A stretch of 64,000 bases of DNA from Clostridiales bacterium (GTDB taxonomy: Bacteria; Bacillota; Clostridia; Christensenellales; Aristaeellaceae). The translations under genes were made by a program, and so were the position numbers. Shown here in pieces: positions 27,327-35,732 of the stretch (position 1 is the stretch's first letter; each line of letters starts with the position of its first letter). Location: positions 44,508 to 108,507 of the forward strand of contig JAAYIN010000003.1 in assembly GCA_012523405.1 (NCBI GenBank), given 5' to 3'. The notes under the pieces were generated by a model that was not told where the DNA came from, ran no database searches, and saw only the letters and a program-made list of their open reading frames with translations.

Positions 27327-28286
27327 ATGTCAACACCATTGATCGAAGCCAGACATCTGAAAAAGTATTTCGATACCCCAAAGGGCAAGCTTCACGCGGT
27401 TGATGATGTATCCTTCAAGATCGAACGCGGCAAAACGATGGGCGTTGTCGGCGAGTCAGGCTGCGGAAAATCCACGCTTGGACGTACGCTAATTCACCTG
27501 CTGGAGAGCACGGACGGCGAAATCCTGTTTAAAGGCAATGACATCACACATCTAAATAAGAAACAAACGCACGAGATGAATGAAAAGATGCAGATCGTGT
27601 TTCAAGACCCCTATTCCTCGCTCAACCCTCGCCAGACGGTAGAAGAAACGGTCAAAGAACCGCTGATGCTGTCAAAGCGCTTTAACAAAGCGGAGCTTCG
27701 CGAGCAAACTGAACAGCTGATGGAGCTTGTCGGGATTGATAGGCGTTTGCGCCTCTCCTACCCCCATGAGCTGGACGGCGGGCGCCGCCAGAGAATCGGC
27801 ATCGCGCGCGCACTTGCGCTCAATCCGGATTTCATCGTGTGCGATGAGCCTGTATCCGCTCTTGACGTGTCCATTCAAGCACAGGTGCTCAACCTCCTGC
27901 AAGACTTGCAGGAACAGCGCGGACTCACCTATATGTTTGTTACACATGATCTATCGGTTGTGCGCCACATCTCGGACGATATCTGCGTAATGTATCTGGG
28001 TCAGCTGGTAGAGACATCTCCCTCCAAGGAGATGTTCATCACGCCGCTTCATCCCTATACCAAAGCCCTTCTATCCGCAATTCCTTCCACCGACCTAACG
28101 CAAAGGCGTCAGCGCATTCGCTTAAAGGGCGAAATCACCTCACCTATCGAGCCCAAGCCCGGTTGCCGCTTTGCAGCGCGCTGCCCATATGCAAAAGAGG
28201 AATGTAATCAACCGCAGATGCTGGAAGAATTGATGCCAAATCATTTCGTCAGCTGCTGTAGAGCTAAAGAGCTGAATGAACTATAA
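27327..28286 (+). CDS. Oligopeptide-type ABC transporter ATPase, DppF/OppF type
   Basis: 319 residues, 3 bases after the DppD-type gene. Walker A 'GVVGESGCGKSTLGRTLIHL', Q-loop 'IVFQDPYSSLNPRQTV', Walker B 'FIVCDEPVSALDVSIQAQV', switch 'FVTHDLSVVRHI'. The signature reads 'LDGGRRQRIGIARALAL' instead of the usual LSGGQRQR, that is Ser to Asp at the second position; some activity of this half-site may be reduced. C-terminal 'GCRFAARCPYAKEEC' extension. Confidence 0.94.
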   Translation: MSTPLIEARHLKKYFDTPKGKLHAVDDVSFKIERGKTMGVVGESGCGKSTLGRTLIHLLESTDGEILFKGNDITHLNKKQTHEMNEKMQIVFQDPYSSLNPRQTVEETVKEPLMLSKRFNKAELREQTEQLMELVGIDRRLRLSYPHELDGGRRQRIGIARALALNPDFIVCDEPVSALDVSIQAQVLNLLQDLQEQRGLTYMFVTHDLSVVRHISDDICVMYLGQLVETSPSKEMFITPLHPYTKALLSAIPSTDLTQRRQRIRLKGEITSPIEPKPGCRFAARCPYAKEECNQPQMLEELMPNHFVSCCRAKELNEL

Positions 28287-28304
28287 ACAAAGGAGACAAG
28301 AGCG

Positions 28305-29501
28305 ATGTATGATCCGCATGTCATTGGCGTAACGGCATTAGCAACCACCTACGGCGTTGGGCAAAGGTTGATATCCGTAGCGGTAGAATATAACGAAGAG
28401 CTTTATGGTGCGGACTTATCCACAGACTGCTTCGCCATTGATGGCTTTGAGATCACCAATGTCTTTACCGCAACTGCATGCCGCAAAAACGCAAGTCGTA
28501 AGGGACGGTTTGTGCAGCTGACGCTAAATTCCACAGGTGACGAAGCAAATATGATCGGACATACAGGCCGTGGACGCGATGCACGCCTCTTTGTACGCAA
28601 ACCACAGATCACAGTCAGCCAGCTAAAACCGCTTCAAACTGCGTCAGGCAAAGAGCTTGCGCCTTTTGAAGGGCGTAATGCAGATCGCATTGATCGTGGT
28701 ATGGCGGATCATTTTATCCCAGCCGCATTCACAACCGCTGACGGTCGTGAACTGAACTACAATCTCTATATGCCGGAGCGCATTGTACAGGGGCAAATCT
28801 ACCCCGTCGTGCTCTTTATGCACGATGCGGGCTCTTGCTCAGATGACTTGTCCTCCCCCCTCGTGCAGGGCACAGGCGCGACTGTTTGGGCAATGGAAGC
28901 GGACTATGGAAGACGCCCTTGCTTCGTTGTTGCGCCGCAATACCCCAATGTCTGCGCAAATGATGAATTTGAAGTGACATGGGAAGCAGACGCTACCGTG
29001 GAACTACTTCGCGACCTCATGCTCCGCTATCCCATCGATAGCACTCGCATCTATGCTACAGGTCAATCTATGGGCTGCATGATGATCTGCGAGCTCATGC
29101 TTCGCAATCCGCATTTCTTTGCGGGATGTTTATTGGTTGCTGGGCAATGGGATCCTGTCCGTATGGCAGCTGCAAAGGACGAAAATATCTGGGCGATTGT
29201 CTCCTGCGGCGATGTGAAGGCGTACCCAATCATGAGCGACTGCATGAAGGAAATGCGCAAAGCAGGCGGGCGGCTCAGCTATGGGCATATTGATGCAAGA
29301 GCGGATGCAGCTATTTTAGATGCGGCGATACGCAGTCAAAACGAACACAACTGCAACTTAAACTTCACATGGTTTGAGGGTCGCAGCGTCATCCCCGACG
29401 GGATAGAAGAGCATCCGGGTATGCACCATATTTTCACATGGACCAAAGCGTATGACATCAAAGCATTACGCGAGTGGCTTTTTGAACAAAGGCTGCTGTA
29501 G
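28305..29501 (+). CDS. Alpha/beta-hydrolase esterase with N-terminal Ig-like domain, intracellular
   Basis: 398 residues, no signal peptide. N-terminal beta-rich domain of about 130 residues resembling the Ig-like domain of EstA-type esterases, then an alpha/beta hydrolase: 'YPVVLFMHDAGSCSDD', nucleophile Ser in 'YATGQSMGCMMICELML', and a C-terminal His near 'EHPGMHHIFTW'. Nineteen bases after the ABC ATPase gene. Likely cleaves an ester or peptide bond of the imported compound. Confidence 0.82.
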   Translation: MYDPHVIGVTALATTYGVGQRLISVAVEYNEELYGADLSTDCFAIDGFEITNVFTATACRKNASRKGRFVQLTLNSTGDEANMIGHTGRGRDARLFVRKPQITVSQLKPLQTASGKELAPFEGRNADRIDRGMADHFIPAAFTTADGRELNYNLYMPERIVQGQIYPVVLFMHDAGSCSDDLSSPLVQGTGATVWAMEADYGRRPCFVVAPQYPNVCANDEFEVTWEADATVELLRDLMLRYPIDSTRIYATGQSMGCMMICELMLRNPHFFAGCLLVAGQWDPVRMAAAKDENIWAIVSCGDVKAYPIMSDCMKEMRKAGGRLSYGHIDARADAAILDAAIRSQNEHNCNLNFTWFEGRSVIPDGIEEHPGMHHIFTWTKAYDIKALREWLFEQRLL

Positions 29502-29513
29502 AAAGGAACAACT

Positions 29514-30422
29514 ATGAAGCAAATTGATTTTTCATCAAAGCAACATATCATGCTAGAAGACGAAGAAGGACTGCGTGTCCCCATGAGCGAGCCATACTTC
29601 CGTTCGAAATTGGTTGCACCTCGTACATGGCAAGTTCTCAGCGACGGCGATTACTCCTATCTTCTGGAAGGAGACGAAGAAGCGCTGCTGATCGATTCCG
29701 GCTATGGCGCGGGGAATATCCGTAAGTATTGCCAGACCCTGACCGACAAACCCCTCAGCCGTATCGCAAATACCCATGATCATTTTGATCACACGGCGAA
29801 CAACTGTTATTTTGACTGTGCGTATATGTCAGCTGAAACCCAGCCTCTTGCAACGATTCCATTCCCAAGCTTTGAAGGAATTGACTTCCCAAGAGATTAT
29901 CGTATCGAAATCGTGGACGATGGCGACTTCATCCCGCTCAAGGGGCGCGATCTGCTGGTGCTCAAGGTTCCTGACCATGCGGTTGGCAGCCTTGTATTTC
30001 TTGACAAGAGCGCACGAATTCTCTTTAGCGGAGACGAGATCATGGGTCATGGGATGAACCTGCATGGGTCTGTTGAAACCCGTGTCCTGCATCTTCGTAA
30101 GCTCGCCGCATATCGCAGCGACTACGATACCCTCTGCGCAGGCGGCGGTATCATGGATGCAGCGATAATCGATCAATACCTCGCAAATGCAGAAGCGATC
30201 CTCGGCGGCGCAGTCGGTGTCCCCTATGTGCCCATGCCTTTCCCCAATTTTTCTCAAACGGACGAGGAAGGTCGTGTGGTTTGGAAGCGTCGCTTCCCCC
30301 ATCCAGGCGATGGTCCCAAGAACTTTGGCGATATTCAGCCTCACAAGCTCACACATGAGTTTGCAGGCGTGACCATTTCATATGACGCCCGCATGGTGCG
30401 TGACAAAGTTTTACCCCAGTAA
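29514..30422 (+). CDS. Metallo-beta-lactamase-fold hydrolase
   Basis: 302 residues behind GAAAGGAAC. Zinc-binding signature 'NTHDHFDHTANN' (HxHxDH), a histidine in 'LKVPDHAVGSLVFL' and Asp in 'ILFSGDEIMGHGMNLHG'. N-terminal 'VLSDGDYSYLLEGDEEALLIDSGYG' is typical of the fold. Reaction unknown; relatives include glyoxalase II, lactonases and quorum-quenching enzymes. Position suggests a lactone or thioester step in the same pathway (inference). Confidence 0.86.
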   Translation: MKQIDFSSKQHIMLEDEEGLRVPMSEPYFRSKLVAPRTWQVLSDGDYSYLLEGDEEALLIDSGYGAGNIRKYCQTLTDKPLSRIANTHDHFDHTANNCYFDCAYMSAETQPLATIPFPSFEGIDFPRDYRIEIVDDGDFIPLKGRDLLVLKVPDHAVGSLVFLDKSARILFSGDEIMGHGMNLHGSVETRVLHLRKLAAYRSDYDTLCAGGGIMDAAIIDQYLANAEAILGGAVGVPYVPMPFPNFSQTDEEGRVVWKRRFPHPGDGPKNFGDIQPHKLTHEFAGVTISYDARMVRDKVLPQ

Positions 30423-30474
30423 TATCAGGCGATGGCTGCCTTTATCTGCCACAACATATAAGGGTGTGACAACA

Positions 30475-31530
30475 ATGATTATTGATGCAAATGTATACTG
30501 GTTTCCAGAACAAATCTTTGAAGATGATACGCTGCTAGAGCAGTTCTTATCTGAGATTCCGACCATTCCCAACACCGCCGGTTACGTGAAGGAAAACGGC
30601 GATAAAAAGCAAATCGTTATTGAACGCCCCATTGGCTTTGCAGGGGTTGACTATTTGCAGGGTGAATACACTTTGGAAGGTCATTTATCCGCGCTCAAGG
30701 AAGCAGGGGTTGACCAAGCAGTCATGAAAGTCCCATGCTGCCATGAATGGCTGAGCCTTGACATGTGCCGATTGTTCAATGACGGTATGGCGGATTATGC
30801 CAAACGAAGCGGCGGCGTTCTTCATGCATTGGCTGTGATTCCTCCGTGGGGAACAGCCCAATCGCTGGCAGAGCTAGATCGCTGCTATGCGCTTGGCATG
30901 CGCGGGGTGCAGCTATGTGCACATTACCGCGACCTATATCTTGATGATGCAGCGTTTGCACCGCTGTTTGAAAAGCTGAACGAGCTTCATATGACCGCTT
31001 ACATCCATCACACACCTGTACCTGTTGAGTTTGATGCTGTGAAGGATTACAACAACCTGCGCCGCTCCTATGGCCGCTGCTGTGACCAGATGATTGCCGT
31101 TTCACGCGAGCTATTCAGCGGAATGTTTACCCGTTACCCCAATGTACGTGTCGTGCATTCAATGCTTGGCGGAGGATTTCATACCTATGCAAATATGATG
31201 CTCCCCCCCAAGCCTCAAATGACCGATACGGCCGCACGTTTTTCCCAAACCACAGACGAGATCAGCACCCATATGCAGCGCAATATCTTCTTTGAGATGT
31301 CTCACGCACAGCCTTGGGGCAAGGATCAGCTCGAATGTGCCATCAAGACACTTGGCGCGGATCATATCATCTATGGTTCGTCCTATCCCGTACGCAGGGA
31401 GTGGCTGATGGGCGGCACTGCTTTCGTTCAAAACCTTGACATCACCGAGGAGGAGAAAGCACTCATCCTTGGAGGAAATGCACAGCGTTTATATGTGATG
31501 CTACATGAGAAGGAGATTGCCCATGTCTAA
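30475..31530 (+). CDS. Amidohydrolase-2 family protein lacking usual metal ligands
   Basis: 351 residues; start at 30475 (MIIDANVYWFPEQIF) follows AAGGGTG. Overall match to the ACMSD/resorcylate-decarboxylase-type amidohydrolase family: 'ALGMRGVQLCAHYRD', 'YPNVRVVHSMLGGGFHTYANM', 'LGADHIIYGSSYPVRREW', C-terminal 'EKALILGGNAQRLYVM'. The usual metal-binding HxH after the first strand is Asn-Val-Tyr here and the conserved Asp of 'GTDYP' is Ser ('GSSYP'). The frame is intact. Either a metal-independent subfamily or a non-catalytic member. The end overlaps the next gene by 8 bases. Confidence 0.8.
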   Translation: MIIDANVYWFPEQIFEDDTLLEQFLSEIPTIPNTAGYVKENGDKKQIVIERPIGFAGVDYLQGEYTLEGHLSALKEAGVDQAVMKVPCCHEWLSLDMCRLFNDGMADYAKRSGGVLHALAVIPPWGTAQSLAELDRCYALGMRGVQLCAHYRDLYLDDAAFAPLFEKLNELHMTAYIHHTPVPVEFDAVKDYNNLRRSYGRCCDQMIAVSRELFSGMFTRYPNVRVVHSMLGGGFHTYANMMLPPKPQMTDTAARFSQTTDEISTHMQRNIFFEMSHAQPWGKDQLECAIKTLGADHIIYGSSYPVRREWLMGGTAFVQNLDITEEEKALILGGNAQRLYVMLHEKEIAHV

Positions 31531-33079
31531 TACACTATCTCTTTATCAAGCGCGCTGGTCTTTTGACAGCGCGCTTGATCTGTACCGTTTGGAAGGCATT
31601 GTATACTGCCAAAACCCCGATACACCCCATCTTCAATGTCTGAATCTCTATGTTCCGTCCGCTTACATGACTGAAAGCGGCGAGATTAATCGCGGCGCAC
31701 AAATGATGAACTACACTGCCAGCACAGCCCCTATTGTATTTGAAAACTGTATTGGCGGGTATTCGGAGGCAGAGCCTATTTCAATCGACCACCCCAGAAG
31801 CCAAGGCATGCAGTATCTACGCGCTGGCCTGGTCTATGTCACCGTAGGTGCACGCGGAAAGCAAACCACAAAGGAAGGTCGATTCGTCGGGAAAGCACCG
31901 ATTGGACTTGTCGACCTCAAGGCGGCGGTTCGTTTTCTAAAGCACAATCGTGCATATATCGCGGGCGATACTGAGCGCATCATCTCAACAGGCGTGAGTG
32001 CAGGCGGTGCAATGTCTTCGCTTCTTGGCGTTACTGCAAATAACCCCTCCTATGATAGCTACCTAGTGCAATCAGGCGCAATCACGAGCGAAACAGACGA
32101 TGTCTTTGCCGCTCAGTGCTATTGTCCCATTATTGACCTTGAACATGCAAACATGGCGTATGAGTGGATGTTTCAGGGTATGTACCACGCTGAGGGCAGA
32201 CCGGGGATTGTGCAGGGCGGCGATTTTTCGCCGTTCCAATGTGCGTTGTCGGACGTACTTGCCAAGATGTACCTTACCTACTTCAATAGCCTATGCGTTT
32301 TGCATCCAGCTACAGCCAGCGCCCTATCCATTGATGATGGCGGACGAAGCGGCAGCGGCTATGATTATTTGATGGAGGTCATGAATGCCGCCATCACTAA
32401 GCATCTGGTCATGCTCCAAAGCGGATTATTGCCTGTCAACTACACAGTTGACGACTATCTTGACGGTGCATATACCGAAATGGTGCCTGATTCCAGTGCC
32501 GCGCGTCCCAATATGCCGCCTCCTATGGTGCAGCGCAAAGGCAATGCCAAACGTGCTTGGCTCACGTGGGATGGCAAAAGTGCAGCCATCAGCAGTTTGG
32601 ATGCGTTCCTGCAAAGCGAACTTCCTAGGCTCAAGCCCTGCACCTCTTTTGATGCCTTGGATTTAACCCAAGCTGAAAACCAAGTTTTTGGACGTGATGC
32701 AGCTGACTATGTTCACTTCGATACTCATACGTTCACTGCCTTGCAAGTGCTTGCTGATGATTACCCAAAGGAGTTTGCGCGCTATTATGATGCATTTTTA
32801 GCCGATACAAGCAACGATCAGCTTAAGCATCGCATTGATCTCATCAATCCACTCACTCAGATTGAGTTTGCGGATAGTGATCATATGGCAAAGCATTTCC
32901 GCGTCCGTGTCGGCACACATGACCCGCATACCTCATTTACCATGGCGATGCTCCTTGCACTTACAGTGAAGGCAAAAGGATGCAGCACAGTTGACTATGC
33001 CATGGTATGGGACGAGGATCATGGACCTGCGGATTACAAATCCGAATTTGTTGATTGGATACAGAGTATCGCAACCTAA
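31523..33079 (+). CDS. Tannase-like alpha/beta-hydrolase, intracellular
   Basis: 518 residues; start at 31523 (MSNTLSLYQARWSFD) follows GAAGGAGAT and overlaps the previous gene. No signal peptide. Features of the tannase/feruloyl-esterase-like alpha/beta hydrolases of gut Bacillota: oxyanion region 'YLRAGLVYVTVGARGKQT', nucleophile Ser in 'ISTGVSAGGAMSSLLGV', an inserted lid domain at about 220-400, Asp in 'RVRVGTHDPHTSF' and His in 'AMVWDEDHGPADY'. Last gene of the operon, before a clear terminator. Probably hydrolyses an aromatic ester; exact substrate unknown. Confidence 0.78.
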   Translation: MSNTLSLYQARWSFDSALDLYRLEGIVYCQNPDTPHLQCLNLYVPSAYMTESGEINRGAQMMNYTASTAPIVFENCIGGYSEAEPISIDHPRSQGMQYLRAGLVYVTVGARGKQTTKEGRFVGKAPIGLVDLKAAVRFLKHNRAYIAGDTERIISTGVSAGGAMSSLLGVTANNPSYDSYLVQSGAITSETDDVFAAQCYCPIIDLEHANMAYEWMFQGMYHAEGRPGIVQGGDFSPFQCALSDVLAKMYLTYFNSLCVLHPATASALSIDDGGRSGSGYDYLMEVMNAAITKHLVMLQSGLLPVNYTVDDYLDGAYTEMVPDSSAARPNMPPPMVQRKGNAKRAWLTWDGKSAAISSLDAFLQSELPRLKPCTSFDALDLTQAENQVFGRDAADYVHFDTHTFTALQVLADDYPKEFARYYDAFLADTSNDQLKHRIDLINPLTQIEFADSDHMAKHFRVRVGTHDPHTSFTMAMLLALTVKAKGCSTVDYAMVWDEDHGPADYKSEFVDWIQSIAT

Positions 33080-33087
33080 TGAATATG

Positions 33088-33135
33088 AAGCTTCACACTA
33101 TTGCTGCATTACGCAAAATAGTGTGGGGCTTTTTT
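33088..33135 (+). terminator. Terminator of the nine-gene operon
   Basis: AAGCTTCACACTATT (from 33088) pairs with AATAGTGTGGGGCTT, then a T run to 33135. Nine bases after the stop of the tannase-like gene. Confidence 0.88.
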
Positions 33136-33162
33136 CATTTCAGCAGTCCCTTGAATGACAAT

Positions 33163-33216
33163 CTCAACAGAAGTTGATGATTAGTTGATGACTGGTTGAG
33201 AATTATCATATATAAT
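33163..33216 (+). promoter_or_regulatory. Triple 11-bp repeat operator and promoter of the OmpR/kinase genes
   Basis: CTCAACA at 33163, then three direct repeats in 11-bp phase: GTTGATGATTA (33173), GTTGATGACTG (33184), GTTGAGAATTA (33195), then -10 TATAAT (33211-33216). Eleven-base spacing of direct half-sites is the usual pattern for OmpR/PhoB-type regulators. The same block with the same spacing lies before the lipid operon at 35041. Confidence 0.72.
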
Positions 33217-33279
33217 GATTTGTAGGATTCTATCGGAATCTCATGAAACCGAATGATTGGTAGTGCAAGGAGGAATAAC

Positions 33280-33954
33280 ATGCTGAAAATTCTGATTGTT
33301 GAAGACGATAAGGAATTGCAACAATTATTCCAACGAGTCTTAATAAAGAATGGTTATGCCACAAGATGCGCTATGAACGGACAACAAGCGCTGGAATTAA
33401 TCGATCAGGAATATATCGATCTGATCATCTCTGATGTGATGATGCCTGTCATGGACGGGTATGAGCTTGTACGCTCTCTGCGCGAAACAGGCATACAGAC
33501 ACCTGTGCTCATGATTACTGCCAAGGATGCCTTTGACGATATGCGCCTTGGTTTTCTTTCTGGCAGCGATGATTATATGGTCAAGCCTGTCAATGTTAAT
33601 GAAATGGTGCTGCGTGTAAGTGCGTTGCTGCGCCGTGCACAGATGATTAGCGACCGTAGGCAAGTCATTGGCAATACTGAATTAGAATACGATTCCATGT
33701 CTGTTATCGCCAATAGTCAAATCCAAGTACTGCCTCAGAAAGAATTCATGCTCTTGTATAAGATGGTTTCATTTCCGGGACGTATCTTTACAAGGCAACA
33801 GATTATGGACGATATTTGGGGCTACGATACAGATACAGACTCCCACACGGTTGATGTTCATATTGGCAGGCTGAGGGATCGATTTCGGGAAAATGAGGAT
33901 TTTCAGATCGTCACAATGCGCGGTGTTGGATACAAGGTGGTAAAGAAAGCATGA
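33280..33954 (+). CDS. OmpR/PhoB-type response regulator
   Basis: 224 residues; start at 33280 follows AAGGAGGAATAAC. Receiver domain with acidic E8/D9/D10, phosphoacceptor D52 in 'LIISDVMMPVMDGYE', switch Thr in 'VLMITAKDAF' and Lys in 'DYMVKPVNVNE'. Winged-helix DNA-binding domain at about 130-224 ('LPQKEFMLLYKMVSFPGRIFTRQQIMDDIWGYD', 'VDVHIGRLRDRF'). The stop overlaps the kinase start by 4 bases. The repeats upstream suggest it controls its own gene and the lipid operon. Confidence 0.94.
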   Translation: MLKILIVEDDKELQQLFQRVLIKNGYATRCAMNGQQALELIDQEYIDLIISDVMMPVMDGYELVRSLRETGIQTPVLMITAKDAFDDMRLGFLSGSDDYMVKPVNVNEMVLRVSALLRRAQMISDRRQVIGNTELEYDSMSVIANSQIQVLPQKEFMLLYKMVSFPGRIFTRQQIMDDIWGYDTDTDSHTVDVHIGRLRDRFRENEDFQIVTMRGVGYKVVKKA

Positions 33955-34982
33955 AAAAACGCAAACGGGGATTTACCCTCAGACTATTCTTCACCATTGT
34001 TATTCTCATTGAATTCACCATTGTATTGCTTGTTTCAAATGGACTCATTGTCCTCATTGATCATTTTTTGGGGTTGCCTGTTGAAATTCCGCTGGCACTT
34101 TGGGTAGTCATTTTGAGCATGGTTCTCGGCACAACCATTAATGCGATTTTCAGCAAGCAGTTTCTTTCCCCCATCACGCGCCTGAGCAGAGCGATGAGTA
34201 ACGTAGCAGAGGGTGATTTCTCCACCAGATTAGAAATAACCAATCCTATAACGGAGCTGCGCGAGACCTATGATCATTTCAATATCATGACGCAGGAGCT
34301 GGCGTCCACGGAGGTTTTACAGACTGATTTTGTATCCAACGTATCCCACGAATTCAAAACGCCCATCAATGCAATTGAAGGATATGCAATGCTGCTTCAA
34401 GGGGACCCAAATATTTCCAAGGAACAAGCGGAGTATACGGAGAAAATCCTGTTCAATACGAAACGCTTATCAGATCTTGTTGGCAATATCCTATTGCTGT
34501 CCAAAATTGAGAATCAGACGATTCAAACCAAGAAGGAAGTATTTAGGCTGGACGAACAAATCAGACAGGCAATTGTGATGCTGGAGCCCAAATGGACGGA
34601 GCGGGAAACTGAGTTTGATGTGAATATGGAGAAGGTCAGCTATCGCGGCAACGAGGGTCTGCTGCTGCATGTATGGGTCAACCTGATTGGAAATGCCATC
34701 AAATTTGGTCCGCCTAATGGCACGGTGCAAATCAGGCTCAAGTCCCTTGACCACTCGATTTCATTCATGGTTCAGGACGAAGGCACGGGCATCGACGAAG
34801 CGTTGCAAAAGCGTGTTTTTGACAAGTTCTATCAAACAGATAGTTCCCACGAGGGAGAAGGTAATGGACTGGGGCTTGCGCTAGCAAAGAGAATCGTAGA
34901 TATCAATCAGGGTTCTATTGGCGTGCAGAACATGGCAGAAGGCGGATGCAGGTTCACGGTCGTGCTCCCCTTGGAATCATAA
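33951..34982 (+). CDS. Membrane sensor histidine kinase
   Basis: 343 residues. Two membrane segments near 10-35 and 46-67 with only a very short outside loop, so it probably senses the membrane itself or a partner protein. HAMP linker, HisKA with phosphoacceptor in 'FVSNVSHEFKTPINAIEGYAM', ATPase with 'WVNLIGNAIKFGP', 'VQDEGTGIDEAL' and 'GNGLGLALAKRIVD'. Partner of the preceding regulator; a membrane-embedded sensor fits the lipid genes that follow. Confidence 0.94.
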   Translation: MKKRKRGFTLRLFFTIVILIEFTIVLLVSNGLIVLIDHFLGLPVEIPLALWVVILSMVLGTTINAIFSKQFLSPITRLSRAMSNVAEGDFSTRLEITNPITELRETYDHFNIMTQELASTEVLQTDFVSNVSHEFKTPINAIEGYAMLLQGDPNISKEQAEYTEKILFNTKRLSDLVGNILLLSKIENQTIQTKKEVFRLDEQIRQAIVMLEPKWTERETEFDVNMEKVSYRGNEGLLLHVWVNLIGNAIKFGPPNGTVQIRLKSLDHSISFMVQDEGTGIDEALQKRVFDKFYQTDSSHEGEGNGLGLALAKRIVDINQGSIGVQNMAEGGCRFTVVLPLES

Positions 34983-34994
34983 CATAGCGCACTG

Positions 34995-35025
34995 AGACTG
35001 TCGGCATATAAACCGACGGTCTTTT
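34995..35025 (+). terminator. Terminator after the two-component genes
   Basis: AGACTGTCGG (34995-35004) pairs, with one G-U, with CCGACGGTCT (35013-35022), followed by TTT. It separates the two-component genes from the lipid operon, which has its own promoter. Confidence 0.78.
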
Positions 35026-35040
35026 CATTTGCCGCCAATT

Positions 35041-35094
35041 CTCAACAAAAATTGATCTTGAGTTGAAGTATGGTTGTATTTTGAAGTCTATACT
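35041..35094 (+). promoter_or_regulatory. Triple 11-bp repeat operator and promoter of the lipid operon
   Basis: CTCAACA at 35041, repeats ATTGATCTTGA (35051), GTTGAAGTATG (35062), GTTGTATTTTG (35073), and -10 TATACT (35089-35094). The distance from CTCAACA to the -10 is 48 bases, identical to the block before the response regulator gene. Confidence 0.7.
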
Positions 35095-35142
35095 GAAAAC
35101 AAGCCGTAAGAACCCTGCGGCATCGGACAGGAGGTAATGATA

Positions 35143-35730
35143 TTGACTACTCTTCATCATCATGAGGCTACTCAGAAAGAGAAAGTGCTCACGATTCCAA
35201 ATCTATTGTCAGTGGTTCGAATTCTTATGGTTCCGCTGATTGTGTGGCTATATTGCACGAAGCAAGCGTACGGCTGGACGGTCGTTGTTTTACTGCTATC
35301 TGGCGCGACGGATATTATCGATGGCTGGATTGCACGAAAGTTTAACATGATCAGCGATTTAGGAAAAGTTCTTGATCCAGTGGCAGACAAACTGACGCAA
35401 GGGGTTACTTTGCTCATTCTGATCACGAGATTTCCGCTGATGCTATTGCCGCTCATTCTTCTGCTGGTGAAAGAAACAATTATGGCGATCACAGGGCTGA
35501 TTGTCATCAAGAAAACAGGACATGTTTTAGGCGCGGTTTGGCATGGAAAGGTAACGACCTTTCTGCTGTATGCCAATATGATGATCCATATTCTCTGGTA
35601 TGATATCGCGCTTCTATGGTCAAATGCACTGATCATTTTGTGCGTTGTCTTCATGCTACTGTCGCTTGTTCTTTACATGATTAGAAATATCAACGCAATT
35701 CACGCTGCGCCTAGGCAAAGGGAGAAATGA
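35143..35730 (+). CDS. pgsA: CDP-alcohol phosphatidyltransferase, PgsA-like
   Basis: 195 residues. An AGGAGG site lies 8 bases before TTG 35143; an ATG at 35137 is only 2 bases from it, so TTG is preferred. The family motif D-G-x2-A-R-x8-G-x3-D-x3-D is complete in 'DGWIARKFNMISDLGKVLDPVADK'. Several membrane segments follow. The expected reaction is phosphatidylglycerophosphate synthesis from CDP-diacylglycerol and glycerol 3-phosphate; another CDP-alcohol transfer is possible. First gene of a four-gene lipid operon. Confidence 0.85.
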   Translation: MTTLHHHEATQKEKVLTIPNLLSVVRILMVPLIVWLYCTKQAYGWTVVVLLLSGATDIIDGWIARKFNMISDLGKVLDPVADKLTQGVTLLILITRFPLMLLPLILLLVKETIMAITGLIVIKKTGHVLGAVWHGKVTTFLLYANMMIHILWYDIALLWSNALIILCVVFMLLSLVLYMIRNINAIHAAPRQREK

Positions 35731-35732
35731 TC

